The notes: a model not told the origin generated them from the sequence alone. DNA of 64,000 nt from Pyxidicoccus parkwaysis (GCF_017301735.1 NZ_CP071090.1:9414001-9478000), one strand, 5' to 3'; numbered from the stretch's first letter, positions 53,329-62,531 are shown. Numbers and translations are program-made.

Positions 53329-54855
53329 ATGTCGAAGGTCTATGAAGCCCCGGGACAGCAGGGCAGCCTGGTGAAATTCAAGAACCGGTACGGCAACTTC
53401 ATCGGCGGCGAGTTCGTCCCGCCCGTCCGGGGCCAGCACTTCGAGAACATCAGCCCCGTGAACGGGAAGCCGTTCTGTGAAGTCGCCCGCTCCACGCACG
53501 AGGACGTGGAGAAGGCGCTGGACGCCGCGCACCGCGCGAAGGACGCGTGGGGCCGCACCTCCGTCGCCGAGCGCGCGGACATCCTCAACAAGATTGCCGA
53601 CCGCATCGTGCAGAACCTGGAGATGCTCGCGGTGGCGGAGTGCTGGGAGAACGGCAAGCCCGTGCGCGAGACACTCGCCGCGGACCTGCCGCTGGCGGTG
53701 GACCACTATCGCTACTTCGCCGGTGCCGTCCGCGCGCAAGAGGGCGCCATCAGCCAGCTCGACGACCACACCGTCGCGTACCACTTCCACGAGCCGCTCG
53801 GTGTGGTGGGCCAAATCATTCCGTGGAACTTCCCGCTGCTGATGGCCACGTGGAAGCTGGCCCCGGCGCTGGCTGCCGGCAACTGCGTGGTGCTCAAGCC
53901 CGCGGAGCAGACGCCCTCCACCATCCTGCTGCTGATGGAACTGGTAGGCGATTTGCTGCCACCCGGCGTGGTCAACGTGGTGAACGGGTACGGCATCGAG
54001 GCGGGCAAGCCGCTCGCGAGCAGCAAGCGCGTGTCGAAGGTGGCCTTCACGGGTGAGACGACGACGGGCCGGCTCATCATGCAGTACGCGTCCGAGAACC
54101 TGATTCCGGTGACGCTCGAGCTGGGCGGCAAGTCGCCCAACATCTTCCTGGAGGACGTGTTCGCGAAGGACGACGACTTCGCGCGCAAGGCGGTGGAGGG
54201 CTTCACCATGTTCGCCCTCAACCAGGGCGAGGTGTGCACCTGCCCGTCCCGCGCGCTGGTGTCCGAGCGCATCTACGAGGAGTTCATGCACCACGCGCTG
54301 GAGCGCACGCGCAAGCTGGTGCAGGGCAACCCGCTGGACACGGCGACGCAGGTGGGCGCTCAGGCGTCGAACGACCAGTTGGAGAAGATTCTCTCGTACA
54401 TCGACATCGGCAAGAAGGAGGGCGCGAAGGTGCTCACGGGCGGAGGCCGCAAGGCGCTGCCCGGCGCGCTGGCCGAGGGCTACTACGTGGAGCCCACGGT
54501 GTTCGAGGGCCACAACAAGATGCGCATCTTCCAGGAGGAAATCTTCGGCCCGGTGGTGTCGGTGACGAAGTTCCGGGACGTGGACGACGCGCTCGCGGTG
54601 GCGAACGACACGCTGTACGGCCTGGGCGCGGGTGTGTGGACGCGGGACCAGAACACGGCGTACCGGATGGGCCGCGCGATTCAGGCGGGCCGCGTCTGGG
54701 TGAACTGCTACCACCAGTACCCGGCGCACGCGGCGTTCGGCGGGTACAAGCAGTCGGGCATCGGGCGTGAGAACCACAGCATGATGCTGTCGCACTACCA
54801 GCACACGAAGAACATGCTGGTGAGCTACGACCCGAAGCCCACTGGCTTCTTCTAG
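53329..54855 (+). CDS. NAD-dependent aldehyde dehydrogenase (ExaC/AldB-like)
   Basis: 508 residues. Oxidises aldehydes such as acetaldehyde to acids. Key residues: Asn of IPWNFPLL, the NAD-binding FTGETTTGR, catalytic Glu in LELGGKSPN, catalytic Cys in QGEVCTCPSR, and EEIFGPVVSV. The family is close to AldB/ExaC ethanol-growth enzymes. CAGGAGG lies 7 bp before the ATG. The next gene, DUF779, starts 2 bp after the stop; this pairing is a common operon, so the two act together. Confidence 0.95.
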   Translation: MSKVYEAPGQQGSLVKFKNRYGNFIGGEFVPPVRGQHFENISPVNGKPFCEVARSTHEDVEKALDAAHRAKDAWGRTSVAERADILNKIADRIVQNLEMLAVAECWENGKPVRETLAADLPLAVDHYRYFAGAVRAQEGAISQLDDHTVAYHFHEPLGVVGQIIPWNFPLLMATWKLAPALAAGNCVVLKPAEQTPSTILLLMELVGDLLPPGVVNVVNGYGIEAGKPLASSKRVSKVAFTGETTTGRLIMQYASENLIPVTLELGGKSPNIFLEDVFAKDDDFARKAVEGFTMFALNQGEVCTCPSRALVSERIYEEFMHHALERTRKLVQGNPLDTATQVGAQASNDQLEKILSYIDIGKKEGAKVLTGGGRKALPGALAEGYYVEPTVFEGHNKMRIFQEEIFGPVVSVTKFRDVDDALAVANDTLYGLGAGVWTRDQNTAYRMGRAIQAGRVWVNCYHQYPAHAAFGGYKQSGIGRENHSMMLSHYQHTKNMLVSYDPKPTGFF

Positions 54856-54857
54856 AG

Positions 54858-55259
54858 ATGCGCGTCGAACGAGTCACGGTGACAGCGGCGGCCGAGGCCC
54901 TCCTGCGAAAGCTGCAGGGGGTGCACGGGCCGCTGTTGTTCCACCAGTCGGGGGGCTGCTGTGACGGCAGCGCCCCCATGTGCTTCCCACTCGGCGAGTT
55001 CCGCGTGGGACAGCAGGACGTGTATTTGGGCACGGTGGTGGACACGCCGTTCTACATCTCGGGGCCGCAGTTCGAGTACTGGCAGCACACGCACCTGACG
55101 GTGGACGTGGTGCCGGGACGCGGCAGCGGCTTTTCGGTGGAAGCGCCCGAGGGCGTGAGGTTCCTCATCCGCTCACGGGTGTTCGAGGACGCGGAGTACC
55201 ACGCGCTCGAGGAACAGGGCCCACCGCCGCGAGGGCCCCAACACGAGCAGCGCGGCTGA
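54858..55259 (+). CDS. DUF779 family protein, partner of the aldehyde dehydrogenase
   Basis: 133 residues. DUF779 is a small family repeatedly encoded next to acetaldehyde dehydrogenase genes; its exact activity is unknown. The sequence has FHQSGGCCDGSAPMC and GTVVDTPFYISGPQFEYWQHTHLTVDVVPGRG, the family marks, with a CC..C group that could bind metal. Co-transcribed with the dehydrogenase; a terminator hairpin follows. Confidence 0.9.
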   Translation: MRVERVTVTAAAEALLRKLQGVHGPLLFHQSGGCCDGSAPMCFPLGEFRVGQQDVYLGTVVDTPFYISGPQFEYWQHTHLTVDVVPGRGSGFSVEAPEGVRFLIRSRVFEDAEYHALEEQGPPPRGPQHEQRG

Positions 55260-55296
55260 GCGCGGGCCACGCTGGAACACCTGTTTCTATCGGACT

Positions 55297-55339
55297 CCTC
55301 CCCGGATGAGCACGGCCGCCATCGGCCCGTCCGGGGAGG
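55297..55339 (+). terminator. Hairpin after the dehydrogenase/DUF779 operon
   Basis: CCTCCCCGGA and TCCGGGGAGG form a perfect 10-bp stem around a 23-nt loop, 38 bp past the DUF779 stop and 24 bp before the first AbiEi-flanking repeat. Confidence 0.5.
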
Positions 55340-55362
55340 GGCCGGGAGCCGCTCGGGGCCTC

Positions 55363-55388
55363 CCTGTTCGGAAATGTCGGGGGTTTTG
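55363..55388. repeat. 26-bp terminal inverted repeat, left copy (A)
   Basis: Begins CCTGTTCGGAAATGTCGGG and runs on through GGTTTTG. It is the perfect reverse complement of 56236-56261, across an 847-bp interval containing the AbiEi-like gene and a third, internal copy. Confidence 0.95.
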
Positions 55389-55432
55389 CGCGGGCCGTTG
55401 CGATGACCGGTAGAGAGCGGCGCACGAAATGT

Positions 55433-55451
55433 CCCGACATTTCCGAACAGG
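55433..55451. repeat. Internal 19-bp copy of the AbiEi-flanking repeat (B)
   Basis: CCCGACATTTCCGAACAGG, a perfect reverse complement of the first 19 bases of copy A. Together with the bases before it, it forms a palindrome, GAAATGTC-CC-GACATTTC, at 55426-55443, so it could be a protein binding site. Confidence 0.95.
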
Positions 55452-55490
55452 ATGCCTCCAGTCGCGTCCCCCCCGCCCTCCGAAGCGTCC

Positions 55491-56225
55491 CTACACGAGC
55501 TCCGTTTCTCCTGATTCAGGGAGGAACGCTCCCTCCGGAGCGGCCTCGCGCCGTGCCGCCCGGGCGACCCGGGCATCTTCGGCTCGGGCGAGGTCACCGC
55601 CCCAGCGCGCCCGGAGGACGTCCAGGTAGGGAGCAATGGACTTGCTGACGCGGCAGATGTCCGCGAATCGCAGCAACTCTTCCTGTGAGCACAGGCCTGC
55701 CAGCAATGCGGAGCCCAGTGCGCGCACCGCAATGGGGTAGCCCAGTTTGTTGCGGTACTTGAAGAGGTCAGCCACCGTCTTGGCGACGCTGTAGACAGGG
55801 ACCTGGACGCCTTGAACGGAGTGGTACTCGATGCCCTCCGTCAACGCAGGTCCGGAGAAGCGCACCACTTGGAGTGGCGGCTCCTCCCAGCGAGGCTTGC
55901 GGGCCTTTTCGCCGATAGCCATCCAGACCTTGTCTGGCTCCGTCTCCAGCAGTCCGTGGAATCTGAGCGCGGTCTTCAAGCACAGAACCCCTCCGGGCAC
56001 ACGCCTGGCCGCGATGACCGCTGCCGGAAACTCGAAGCGAGCGGGGCGCCAGAGGCCACGAGTCACTCTCCGCAGGAATCCCAGGTTCACCATCAACTGG
56101 AGTTGGGAGCGCGGCATGTCGCGCGCTTCCAGGTCACGCCAGCGCAGCAATCCCATCTGCTCGGCCAGCGTCGTCACCGCAGGCCGATTCTTGCGGCCCG
56201 GCTTGAGTCTCGTCCTACTCACCAT
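55491..56225 (-). CDS. AbiEi-type antitoxin-like protein, without an AbiEii partner
   Basis: 244 residues. The N-terminal winged-helix pattern (LRWRDLEARDMPRSQLQLMV then LGFLRRVTRGLWRPA) and the ALRFHGLLETEPDKVWMAIGEKARKP, YSVAKTVADLFKYRNKLG segments are those of AbiEi, the antitoxin of type IV abortive-infection systems, which represses its own operon by binding inverted repeats and counters the nucleotidyltransferase AbiEii. No AbiEii gene lies on either side. GGAGG lies just before the ATG, and inverted repeat C ends right beside that site. The gene, repeats and missing partner suggest a solitary regulator or a mobile remnant. Confidence 0.85.
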   Translation of the reverse strand: MVSRTRLKPGRKNRPAVTTLAEQMGLLRWRDLEARDMPRSQLQLMVNLGFLRRVTRGLWRPARFEFPAAVIAARRVPGGVLCLKTALRFHGLLETEPDKVWMAIGEKARKPRWEEPPLQVVRFSGPALTEGIEYHSVQGVQVPVYSVAKTVADLFKYRNKLGYPIAVRALGSALLAGLCSQEELLRFADICRVSKSIAPYLDVLRARWGGDLARAEDARVARAARREAAPEGAFLPESGETELV

Positions 56226-56235
56226 CCGCCACCTC

Positions 56236-56261
56236 CAAAACCCCCGACATTTCCGAACAGG
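56236..56261. repeat. 26-bp terminal inverted repeat, right copy (C)
   Basis: Perfect reverse complement of copy A. It lies directly upstream of the ribosome-binding site of the AbiEi-like gene, about 11-36 bp before its ATG, where an autoregulatory operator would be expected. Confidence 0.95.
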
Positions 56262-56483
56262 ACGCCACGCAACCTAACGGGGAGGGCTGACGCTCCGGTC
56301 GCGCTCCTCCCTGGCGGAGGTTCACCAACCCGGGCACACCCAATGCCGGATGCATGAAGTGCCAGCGTGAGCCCCGCGCATCAGGCCGGGCATTTCATCA
56401 GGGCCCGAACATGCTCGACCGGTACGGCCTGAACGTCGGGGAGCATCAAACTCCTCCCGTCTGAAAATCTCCTCGGAACCTTT

Positions 56484-56518
56484 CTCCTGGTGGTGGTGTC
56501 TGGGCCCGCCACCAGGAG
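56484..56518 (+). promoter_or_regulatory. RNA hairpin enclosing the ribosome-binding site of the S41-like gene
   Basis: CTCCTGGTGG (56484-56493) pairs perfectly with CCACCAGGAG (56509-56518), and the stem extends inward through a U-G and two G-C pairs to 13 bp with a 9-nt loop. The AGGAGG at 56514-56519 lies in the right arm, so folding would hide it. The rest of 56262-56483 shows no gene. Confidence 0.65.
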
Positions 56519-56524
56519 GTGTCC

Positions 56525-58816
56525 TTGGAACGCGTGAGGGGCTGGCGTGTGCCGGCCGGGTCGTGGTGTGCCGTCGTATTCGCGGTGGTGCTCAGTGCCG
56601 CTCCCGTCCGGGCCGTGGAGGACCGCAAGCCCGAGCCCGCGATGGAGCACGCCGCCGCGCTGGGGCGTGTCTGGGGCACGGTGAAGTACGTCCACCCCGC
56701 GCTCGCGTTCCGTGAAGTGGACTGGGACGCCGCCCTCGTCGAGGCGCTGCCGAAGGCCGCCGCCGCGAAGACGCCGGATGCCCTGGCCGAAGCCGTGGGC
56801 TCGATGCTCCGCCGTCTCGATGACCCGCTCACTCGCGTGGAGCGTGACGCTCCCTCCGCGCCTGCCCGGGAGTCTACTCGCGCGGCTCCAAGCCCCTTCT
56901 CTCGCTGGTCCGGTGACGTGCTCGTCGTGGACCTGGACCGCACCTATGCCAACCTCAACGAGCTCTTTCCTCTCGTCGGCGCGCTCGCTCCCGAGCTGGC
57001 CAAGGCTCGCCGCGTCGTCGTGGACCTGCGTGCCAGTGGACCCGATGAAGCCAACTGGATGGGGATGGCGCTCGGCTTCCTGGAGCGCTCGCTTCCCTCG
57101 GAAAAGGTGACGGCTCCCGCCGAGCGCTTCCGTGTGTACTCAGGCTTTCCAGTGCAACTCGGTCCCAGCTCGGGCGGCTATAGCGCTTCGGTGGAGACGC
57201 GACTGGCTCGCACATTTGCTCCCGCTCCCGGCACTCCGAAGCGCTCCATCGCGTTCCTCGTCAATGGCCGCACGCCGTTGTCACCGTTGCTGCTGGCGCT
57301 GCGCGGTTCGCCTCGCACCTTCCTCGTGTCGCAGGGCTCGCTCGATGAAGCGTCCGCCGTCCAGGTGCGGCAAGTGCCTCTTCCCGGGGGCTACCACGCG
57401 GTGATTCGCGCCTCGGAGCTCGCGTTCCCTCCGGGCGCTCCGGGCCTTCGCGCGGACGTCACCGTGCCCGTGGATGCCGATGAACAGGACTCCGGTCCCG
57501 CGTTCCAGGCGGCCTTGCGGCTGTTGCGCGCGGGCACAGCGAAGGGCTCCGTGCGTGCATCCGTGCAGAACGCGGCCCTGCCCATCGGCGGTCCGGATGA
57601 CGCCTACGAGTCCATGCCCTACCCGGCCGAGCCCTACCGCATGCTCGCCGTCATCCGCTTCTGGAACGTGATGCGCTTCTTCCATCCGGACCCGAAGGCC
57701 CTCGGTGACTGGGACCTGGTGCTGCCCACGTTCCTCTCCCGGGCTCGCGAGGCGGCGGATGCCTCCGCGTACACTCGCGTCCTCTACGCGCTCGCGGCCC
57801 GCGTGAATGACGGGCACATCTTCGTCGCGGAAGGCGGCGTGCCACTGCGCTCGCTCGCGAGGGGCGGCGCGCCGCTCGTGCTCCGCGCCGTGGAAGGCCA
57901 CTTCCTGGTGACGGAATTGCCCGTGCCCGAGGCCGCTCGCGCCGCCGGAATCGCCATCGGTGACGCGGTGATATCCGTGGACGGTGAGCCCGTGGCTGCC
58001 CGGGCCGAGCGGCTCGGTGCGCTGCTGGGTGCTTCGCATGCGGCCGCGCGGATGGAGCGCGTGGCGAGCCTGCTGCTCGCGGGCGCGGAGGGCTCGCCCG
58101 TGGTGATGATGCTCCAGTCCGCCGATGGCCGGATGAAGGAGGCGAAGCTGCTCCGCTCGCCGGAGTTCCTCCCCTTCCTCCGTCCGCCGCCGCAGAGCCC
58201 CGCTCCGTGGAAGAAGCTGGACGATGGCGTGGGCTACGCGGACCTGCGGCTGCTGCGAGCAGAAAGCGTGGACGCGATGCTGGATGCGATGAAGGACACG
58301 CGCGCGCTCGTGCTCGACCTGCGCGGATATCCTCAGGGCAGCGCGTGGGCGCTGGCGCCCCGGCTCAACACGCTCGGCGCCACCACGTCCGCGCTCATCT
58401 CCCGGCCGCTGCTGTCCGCTGGCGAAGTGCGCGAGGTACGCCACCCGGAACCGCTGCCCACCACCGACAAGCCGCTCTACCGGGGGCGCCTGGTGGTGCT
58501 CGTCGACGAGCGCACGATGAGCCAGGGTGAGTACACGGCGATGATGATTCAGGCCGCCTCGGGCGCGAAGCTGGTGGGCAGTCCCACCGCGGGTGCCGTG
58601 GGTGACACCACCAACGTGTGTCTACCCGGCGCCGTCTGCGTCCTCTTCACCGGCCAGCGCTTCGAGACGCCCGACGGCCGCACCGTGCAGGGCACGGGCC
58701 TGCGTCCCGACGTAGAGGTTCGGCCCACCGTGCGCGGGCTTCGCTCCGGCCGCGATGAAGTGCTGGAGCGAGCGCTCTCCTTCCTGCGCGAGGAGCCTCA
58801 CACCGCAGCGCGATGA
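56525..58816 (+). CDS. S41-like peptidase family protein with duplicated helical domain
   Basis: 763 residues with a signal peptide (AVVFAVVLSAAPVRA). The S41 helical entry domain occurs twice: residues about 45-105 (ALGRVWGTVKYVHPALAFREVDWDAAL) and about 375-440 (VIRFWNVMRFFHPDPKALGDWDLVL). A PDZ-like region (AIGDAVISVDGEP) and the catalytic region (DERTMSQGEYTAMM, Ser666 in the nucleophile position) follow the second copy; the first half lacks an equivalent serine. I chose TTG 56525 for its AGGAGG spacing; GTG 56519 and GTG 56534 are alternatives. Confidence 0.8.
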   Translation: MERVRGWRVPAGSWCAVVFAVVLSAAPVRAVEDRKPEPAMEHAAALGRVWGTVKYVHPALAFREVDWDAALVEALPKAAAAKTPDALAEAVGSMLRRLDDPLTRVERDAPSAPARESTRAAPSPFSRWSGDVLVVDLDRTYANLNELFPLVGALAPELAKARRVVVDLRASGPDEANWMGMALGFLERSLPSEKVTAPAERFRVYSGFPVQLGPSSGGYSASVETRLARTFAPAPGTPKRSIAFLVNGRTPLSPLLLALRGSPRTFLVSQGSLDEASAVQVRQVPLPGGYHAVIRASELAFPPGAPGLRADVTVPVDADEQDSGPAFQAALRLLRAGTAKGSVRASVQNAALPIGGPDDAYESMPYPAEPYRMLAVIRFWNVMRFFHPDPKALGDWDLVLPTFLSRAREAADASAYTRVLYALAARVNDGHIFVAEGGVPLRSLARGGAPLVLRAVEGHFLVTELPVPEAARAAGIAIGDAVISVDGEPVAARAERLGALLGASHAAARMERVASLLLAGAEGSPVVMMLQSADGRMKEAKLLRSPEFLPFLRPPPQSPAPWKKLDDGVGYADLRLLRAESVDAMLDAMKDTRALVLDLRGYPQGSAWALAPRLNTLGATTSALISRPLLSAGEVREVRHPEPLPTTDKPLYRGRLVVLVDERTMSQGEYTAMMIQAASGAKLVGSPTAGAVGDTTNVCLPGAVCVLFTGQRFETPDGRTVQGTGLRPDVEVRPTVRGLRSGRDEVLERALSFLREEPHTAAR

Positions 58817-58849
58817 GCGTGGACCGCAGGCCTCGCGACAGGCCACACG

Positions 58850-61456
58850 TCACCCTGCCGTGCGTGAAACCCCGCGCGGCAGCGTCACGGTGAAGATGGA
58901 GCCCGCTCCGGGGCGGCTCTCCACCTCGATGCGGCCGCCCATCGCGTCCACAATCTGCCGGCTGATGTAGAGCCCCAGCCCGAGCCCGCCGTAGTGCCGT
59001 TCCGACACGGCGCGCTCGAAGCGGCCGAACACGCGCGACAAATCCTCCGCCGCGATGCCGATGCCCTCGTCGCGCACCGACAGCCTTACCTCCGTGTCGC
59101 CCTCGGGCACGGCCTCCACCACCACGGGCCGACCCGCTCCGTACTTCGCCGCGTTGGTCAGCAGATTCACCAGCACCTGGTCCAGCCGCAGCGAGTCCCA
59201 CCGCCCCGGCAGCGAGCCCGGCACGTCCACGCGCACCGTGCACCCCGCCTGGATGAACACCTCCTCCATCCGCTCCACCACGTCGCGCACCGCCTGCCCC
59301 AGGTCCACGTCCGAGGGCTCCAGCGTCAGACGCCCCAGCGACATGCGGCTCACGTCCAGCAGGCTGTCCACCAGCGCCGTGAGCCGGTGCACCTGGCGCA
59401 TCGCCGTGGACAGCCTCGGGCCCACCTTCTCGGGCGCCTCGGTGCCCAGCGCTCGGTCGATGAGCCCGTGCTGCAGCTTGAGGCTGGTCAGCGGCGTCTT
59501 CAATTCGTGGCTGGCCACGGAGAGGAACTCGTCGCGCAGCCGCACCGCCGCCTGGGCGTCGCGGTAGAGCGACGCGTTCTCCAGCGCCACCGCCACCCGC
59601 CGCGCCAGTTCCTCCGCCATGGTGACGTCCGAGGTGACGAGCCTCCGCTGCGGAGGCGCGGTGCCCAGCGTAATCACGCCCAGCGTGCGCCCTCGCGTGC
59701 GAATCGGCACGGAGAGCAGTGAGTTGGGATTGAGCACCTCCAGCAGCGCGCGGTGCTCCGGCCCCTGCCACATGCGCTCGCGCAGGTCCTCTCCCACCTC
59801 CGGCAGGTAGCGCGTCTCCCCCGTGAGGAAGCACTCGCGCGACAACTGCAGCGTGCCCTCGCTCGTCATCGGCGACAGCGTGGACAGCACGACGGCGTCG
59901 CGCGCCGGGTCTCGATGGGCGGCGGCCACGCACCGCAGGGCTTTATCCGGCCCCGCCAGCTCCACGAGGCAGCAGGTGGCCACGCCTCGCGCCGCCGCAC
60001 GGGCCACGTGCTCCAGCGTCCACTCCACGTCGTCCAGGTGCTCGGCCAGGGCGCGGCTCGCGTCGAGGAGGAAGAACAGCCGTTCCTCCGCCTCCTTCCC
60101 CATCTCCAGCGCGTGATGGAGCCGCTCGCCGCGCTCGCGCAGCGTCTCGTACAGCGCGGCCCGCTCCAGGGCCTGCGCGCACTGGTACGCGAGCGCCTCC
60201 AGGAAGGCGCGCTCGGCGGGGATGAAGGCGCGTGGAGCATTCCAGGACAGCGCGAGGAAGCCGCGCACGCCCTTCTCCACCAGCAGGGGCAGCAGGGCCT
60301 GCGCGCCCTCGCCGAGCCGCTCCAGCGCGGCCCACGCGGGGTCCGTCACGGACAGCATCTGCTCCAGGTGCGTGAACCAGTGCGGCTCGCGGCGCTCGCG
60401 CGCCTGATGCAGCAGCGTCACCTCGGAGGCCTTCAGTGCCCGCAGGTACTCGACGTGCGCGGGCGTGTAGCCGAAGGAGCCGCGCACGGTGAGGCCGTCG
60501 TCCTCCCGAAGCTCCATCACCACGCCGCGCACCGCGCCGCTGGAGCCGAGCCCCTCGCGCATCACCACCTCGGCCACCTCTTCCGCGCTGACGGCGCGGG
60601 AGAGGGCCGCGGTGACGGCCTGGAGGTGCTCGGTGCGCAACTGCGCCTCGCGGGCCTCGCCGTAGAGCAGCGCGTTGTCCACCGAGAGGCTGGCGCGACG
60701 GGCCAACTCCAGGACGAGCTCCAGCTCCGTCTCGTGGAAGCGCTCGCCCTCCTCGCTTCGAATGAGCGCGACGGAGCCCAGCGTGCGGCCACGGGCTCGC
60801 AGCGGGACGAAGATGCCGGCGCGGACTCCGAGTCTCCTGGCGACCTCGAGCTGCCCGGGGACGCGCATCATTCCCGGCAGCATCGCGTCGGAGACCTCGG
60901 GCAGGAACACGGGCGCGCCGGTGCGCAGCACCTCGGAGACGCCGCCGGGAGTGGACAGGTCCGGCGGGCGCAGGCGCCACAGCTCGTGGACCAGCGCCAC
61001 CTTCTCCGGCTCGCGGTGCACGGCGGCCACGTGCTCCACCTTGCCGTCGTCGGTGAGGAGGTCCACCACGCACCAGTCCGCGAGCACCGGCACCGTCAGC
61101 TCGGCCAACCGCCGCAGCACCGTGCGCCAGTCCAACGACGAGGACAGCAGCTCGCCCGCGCTGGAGAGGAAGGCGAGGCGCTCCTCCGCGTCACCGCCAC
61201 GAAGGCGGACAGGAGGACGGGAGGACGGGCGCGCGGGCTCACCGGCGGAAGCACCGGAGCGTGATGGCACCTCGTCAGCGTCGGCGCGGGTGCTCACCTG
61301 GGAGTCCTCGCGCGCATGCCCCGCTCGTGCTCCAGCGCCAACGAGGGTGTTCCCCCCGGAGTGCTCGCGCGCATGCGCCCCTTCCTCAGCGGAGTCTGAC
61401 GTGAATGGCTCTGCCACGGATGCGGGTCGCGACATGGACGTGGGGCGGCGCGACAT
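58850..61456 (-). CDS. Sensor histidine kinase with three GAF domains
   Basis: 868 residues, no membrane helix. After a Ser/Arg-rich N-terminal about 100 residues, three GAF-type domains follow at about 105-265, 285-430 and 450-620 (for example SVALIRSEEGERFHETEL, VTLLHQAR, SVPIRTRGRTLGVITLG), then the transmitter with H-box VASHELKTPLTSLKLQ (His650), N-box LTNAAKYGA, DEGIGIA and GLGLGLYISRQI. A soluble kinase sensing small molecules through GAF domains is expected. The start is not certain; ATG 61456 is preferred and ATG 61435 is an alternative. No regulator is adjacent. Confidence 0.92.
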   Translation of the reverse strand: MSRRPTSMSRPASVAEPFTSDSAEEGAHAREHSGGNTLVGAGARAGHAREDSQVSTRADADEVPSRSGASAGEPARPSSRPPVRLRGGDAEERLAFLSSAGELLSSSLDWRTVLRRLAELTVPVLADWCVVDLLTDDGKVEHVAAVHREPEKVALVHELWRLRPPDLSTPGGVSEVLRTGAPVFLPEVSDAMLPGMMRVPGQLEVARRLGVRAGIFVPLRARGRTLGSVALIRSEEGERFHETELELVLELARRASLSVDNALLYGEAREAQLRTEHLQAVTAALSRAVSAEEVAEVVMREGLGSSGAVRGVVMELREDDGLTVRGSFGYTPAHVEYLRALKASEVTLLHQARERREPHWFTHLEQMLSVTDPAWAALERLGEGAQALLPLLVEKGVRGFLALSWNAPRAFIPAERAFLEALAYQCAQALERAALYETLRERGERLHHALEMGKEAEERLFFLLDASRALAEHLDDVEWTLEHVARAAARGVATCCLVELAGPDKALRCVAAAHRDPARDAVVLSTLSPMTSEGTLQLSRECFLTGETRYLPEVGEDLRERMWQGPEHRALLEVLNPNSLLSVPIRTRGRTLGVITLGTAPPQRRLVTSDVTMAEELARRVAVALENASLYRDAQAAVRLRDEFLSVASHELKTPLTSLKLQHGLIDRALGTEAPEKVGPRLSTAMRQVHRLTALVDSLLDVSRMSLGRLTLEPSDVDLGQAVRDVVERMEEVFIQAGCTVRVDVPGSLPGRWDSLRLDQVLVNLLTNAAKYGAGRPVVVEAVPEGDTEVRLSVRDEGIGIAAEDLSRVFGRFERAVSERHYGGLGLGLYISRQIVDAMGGRIEVESRPGAGSIFTVTLPRGVSRTAG

Positions 61457-61574
61457 GGCGGGCCGAGATAATGACGCACCCGCGAATCGGCTACCGCAGG
61501 CCTCCCTCCAGTACGAGACGAGTGTCAGGTGCCGGACCCCGGAACCCCGCGCGCCGAGGGTGCAGCCCCTCCCC

Positions 61575-62531
61575 TCACCCCGCGCCGGTGACGGCGGCCG
61601 GCGGGTCCCACCAGATGGCGCCCTTGCCCTGGATGGCCTCGCGCGCACGCTCGCGCACGCGGGACATCTCCTCGGTGGACATGGGCTGGAAGGCCGCGGC
61701 CGCGCGCAGGGCCGCGTCCTGCTCGTTGGGGTGGCTCATGCCCATCAGCATCACGTCCGGGTCCAGCGTCAGCGTGTAGTGCACGCACTCCTCCACCGGC
61801 AGGTGCGGCAGCGAAGGCGCGCCCCGGTCCTCGCGTCCGCCGGAGCCCACCTTGCCGCGAGGCCTCGCCTCCAGCGGCCGGCCGTAGCCCTCCGTGTCAC
61901 CGAGCAGCTTGCCCGCGCCGAACGTCTTGAACGACACCACGCCCACGCCCAGCGAGCGCGCCAGGGGCAGCACGTCGTCCACGTAGCGCGAGTCCACGAA
62001 GGGCCCCAGCGGGAACATCACCACGTCGCACAGCCCGGAGCGCAGCGCCGCGCGCAGCACGTCCGGATGGTGGCTGGAGATGCCCCGGAAGCGCGCCTTG
62101 CCCTCGCGCACGCAGCGGCCGAGCTGCTCCATGCCTCCCCCCGGCGCGGCCAGTTTCTCCCACGCCGCCACTTCCGACACCGCGTGGAACACGAACAGGT
62201 CCACCACGTCATGCCCCAGCCGCTTCAGGCTGCCCTCCACCTGCGGCGCCACCGGCGCGTCCAGCACGTCCACCTTGTCGATGAGGAAGACGCCGTGGCG
62301 CCTGTCTCGCAGCGCCTCGCCCACCGTCTCCTCACTCAGCCCCTCTTCGTAGTTGGGCGCGGTGTCGATGACGTTGAGCCCGGAGTCGAGCGCACGGCGC
62401 AGCGTGGTGACGAGCGTCTCGCGCGCAGTGGAACGGTCGGCGATGTCGCCGATGCCCACCGCCGTGGCGTTGAAGCCGGTACGGCCCAGGTGACGGCGCG
62501 GCGTGAAGCGGGGAAGGGATGAGTCGGCCAT
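61575..62531 (-). CDS. Aldo/keto reductase
   Basis: 318 residues. NAD(P)H-dependent carbonyl reductase fold with the catalytic tetrad candidates: Asp and Tyr in IDTAPNYEEGLSE, Lys in FLIDKVDVLD, His in VDLFVFHAVSE, and the IGIGDIADRST start of the barrel. Tetrad residues are all present. No partner gene is visible; the substrate is unknown. Confidence 0.9.
   Translation of the reverse strand: MADSSLPRFTPRRHLGRTGFNATAVGIGDIADRSTARETLVTTLRRALDSGLNVIDTAPNYEEGLSEETVGEALRDRRHGVFLIDKVDVLDAPVAPQVEGSLKRLGHDVVDLFVFHAVSEVAAWEKLAAPGGGMEQLGRCVREGKARFRGISSHHPDVLRAALRSGLCDVVMFPLGPFVDSRYVDDVLPLARSLGVGVVSFKTFGAGKLLGDTEGYGRPLEARPRGKVGSGGREDRGAPSLPHLPVEECVHYTLTLDPDVMLMGMSHPNEQDAALRAAAAFQPMSTEEMSRVRERAREAIQGKGAIWWDPPAAVTGAG

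Noticed and set aside
51376..54804. A 1142-codon minus-strand reading frame over the oxidase, secreted protein and aldehyde dehydrogenase
   Set aside because: It runs antisense to the clear aldehyde dehydrogenase and out of frame with the oxidase; the product is His/Arg-rich without motifs.
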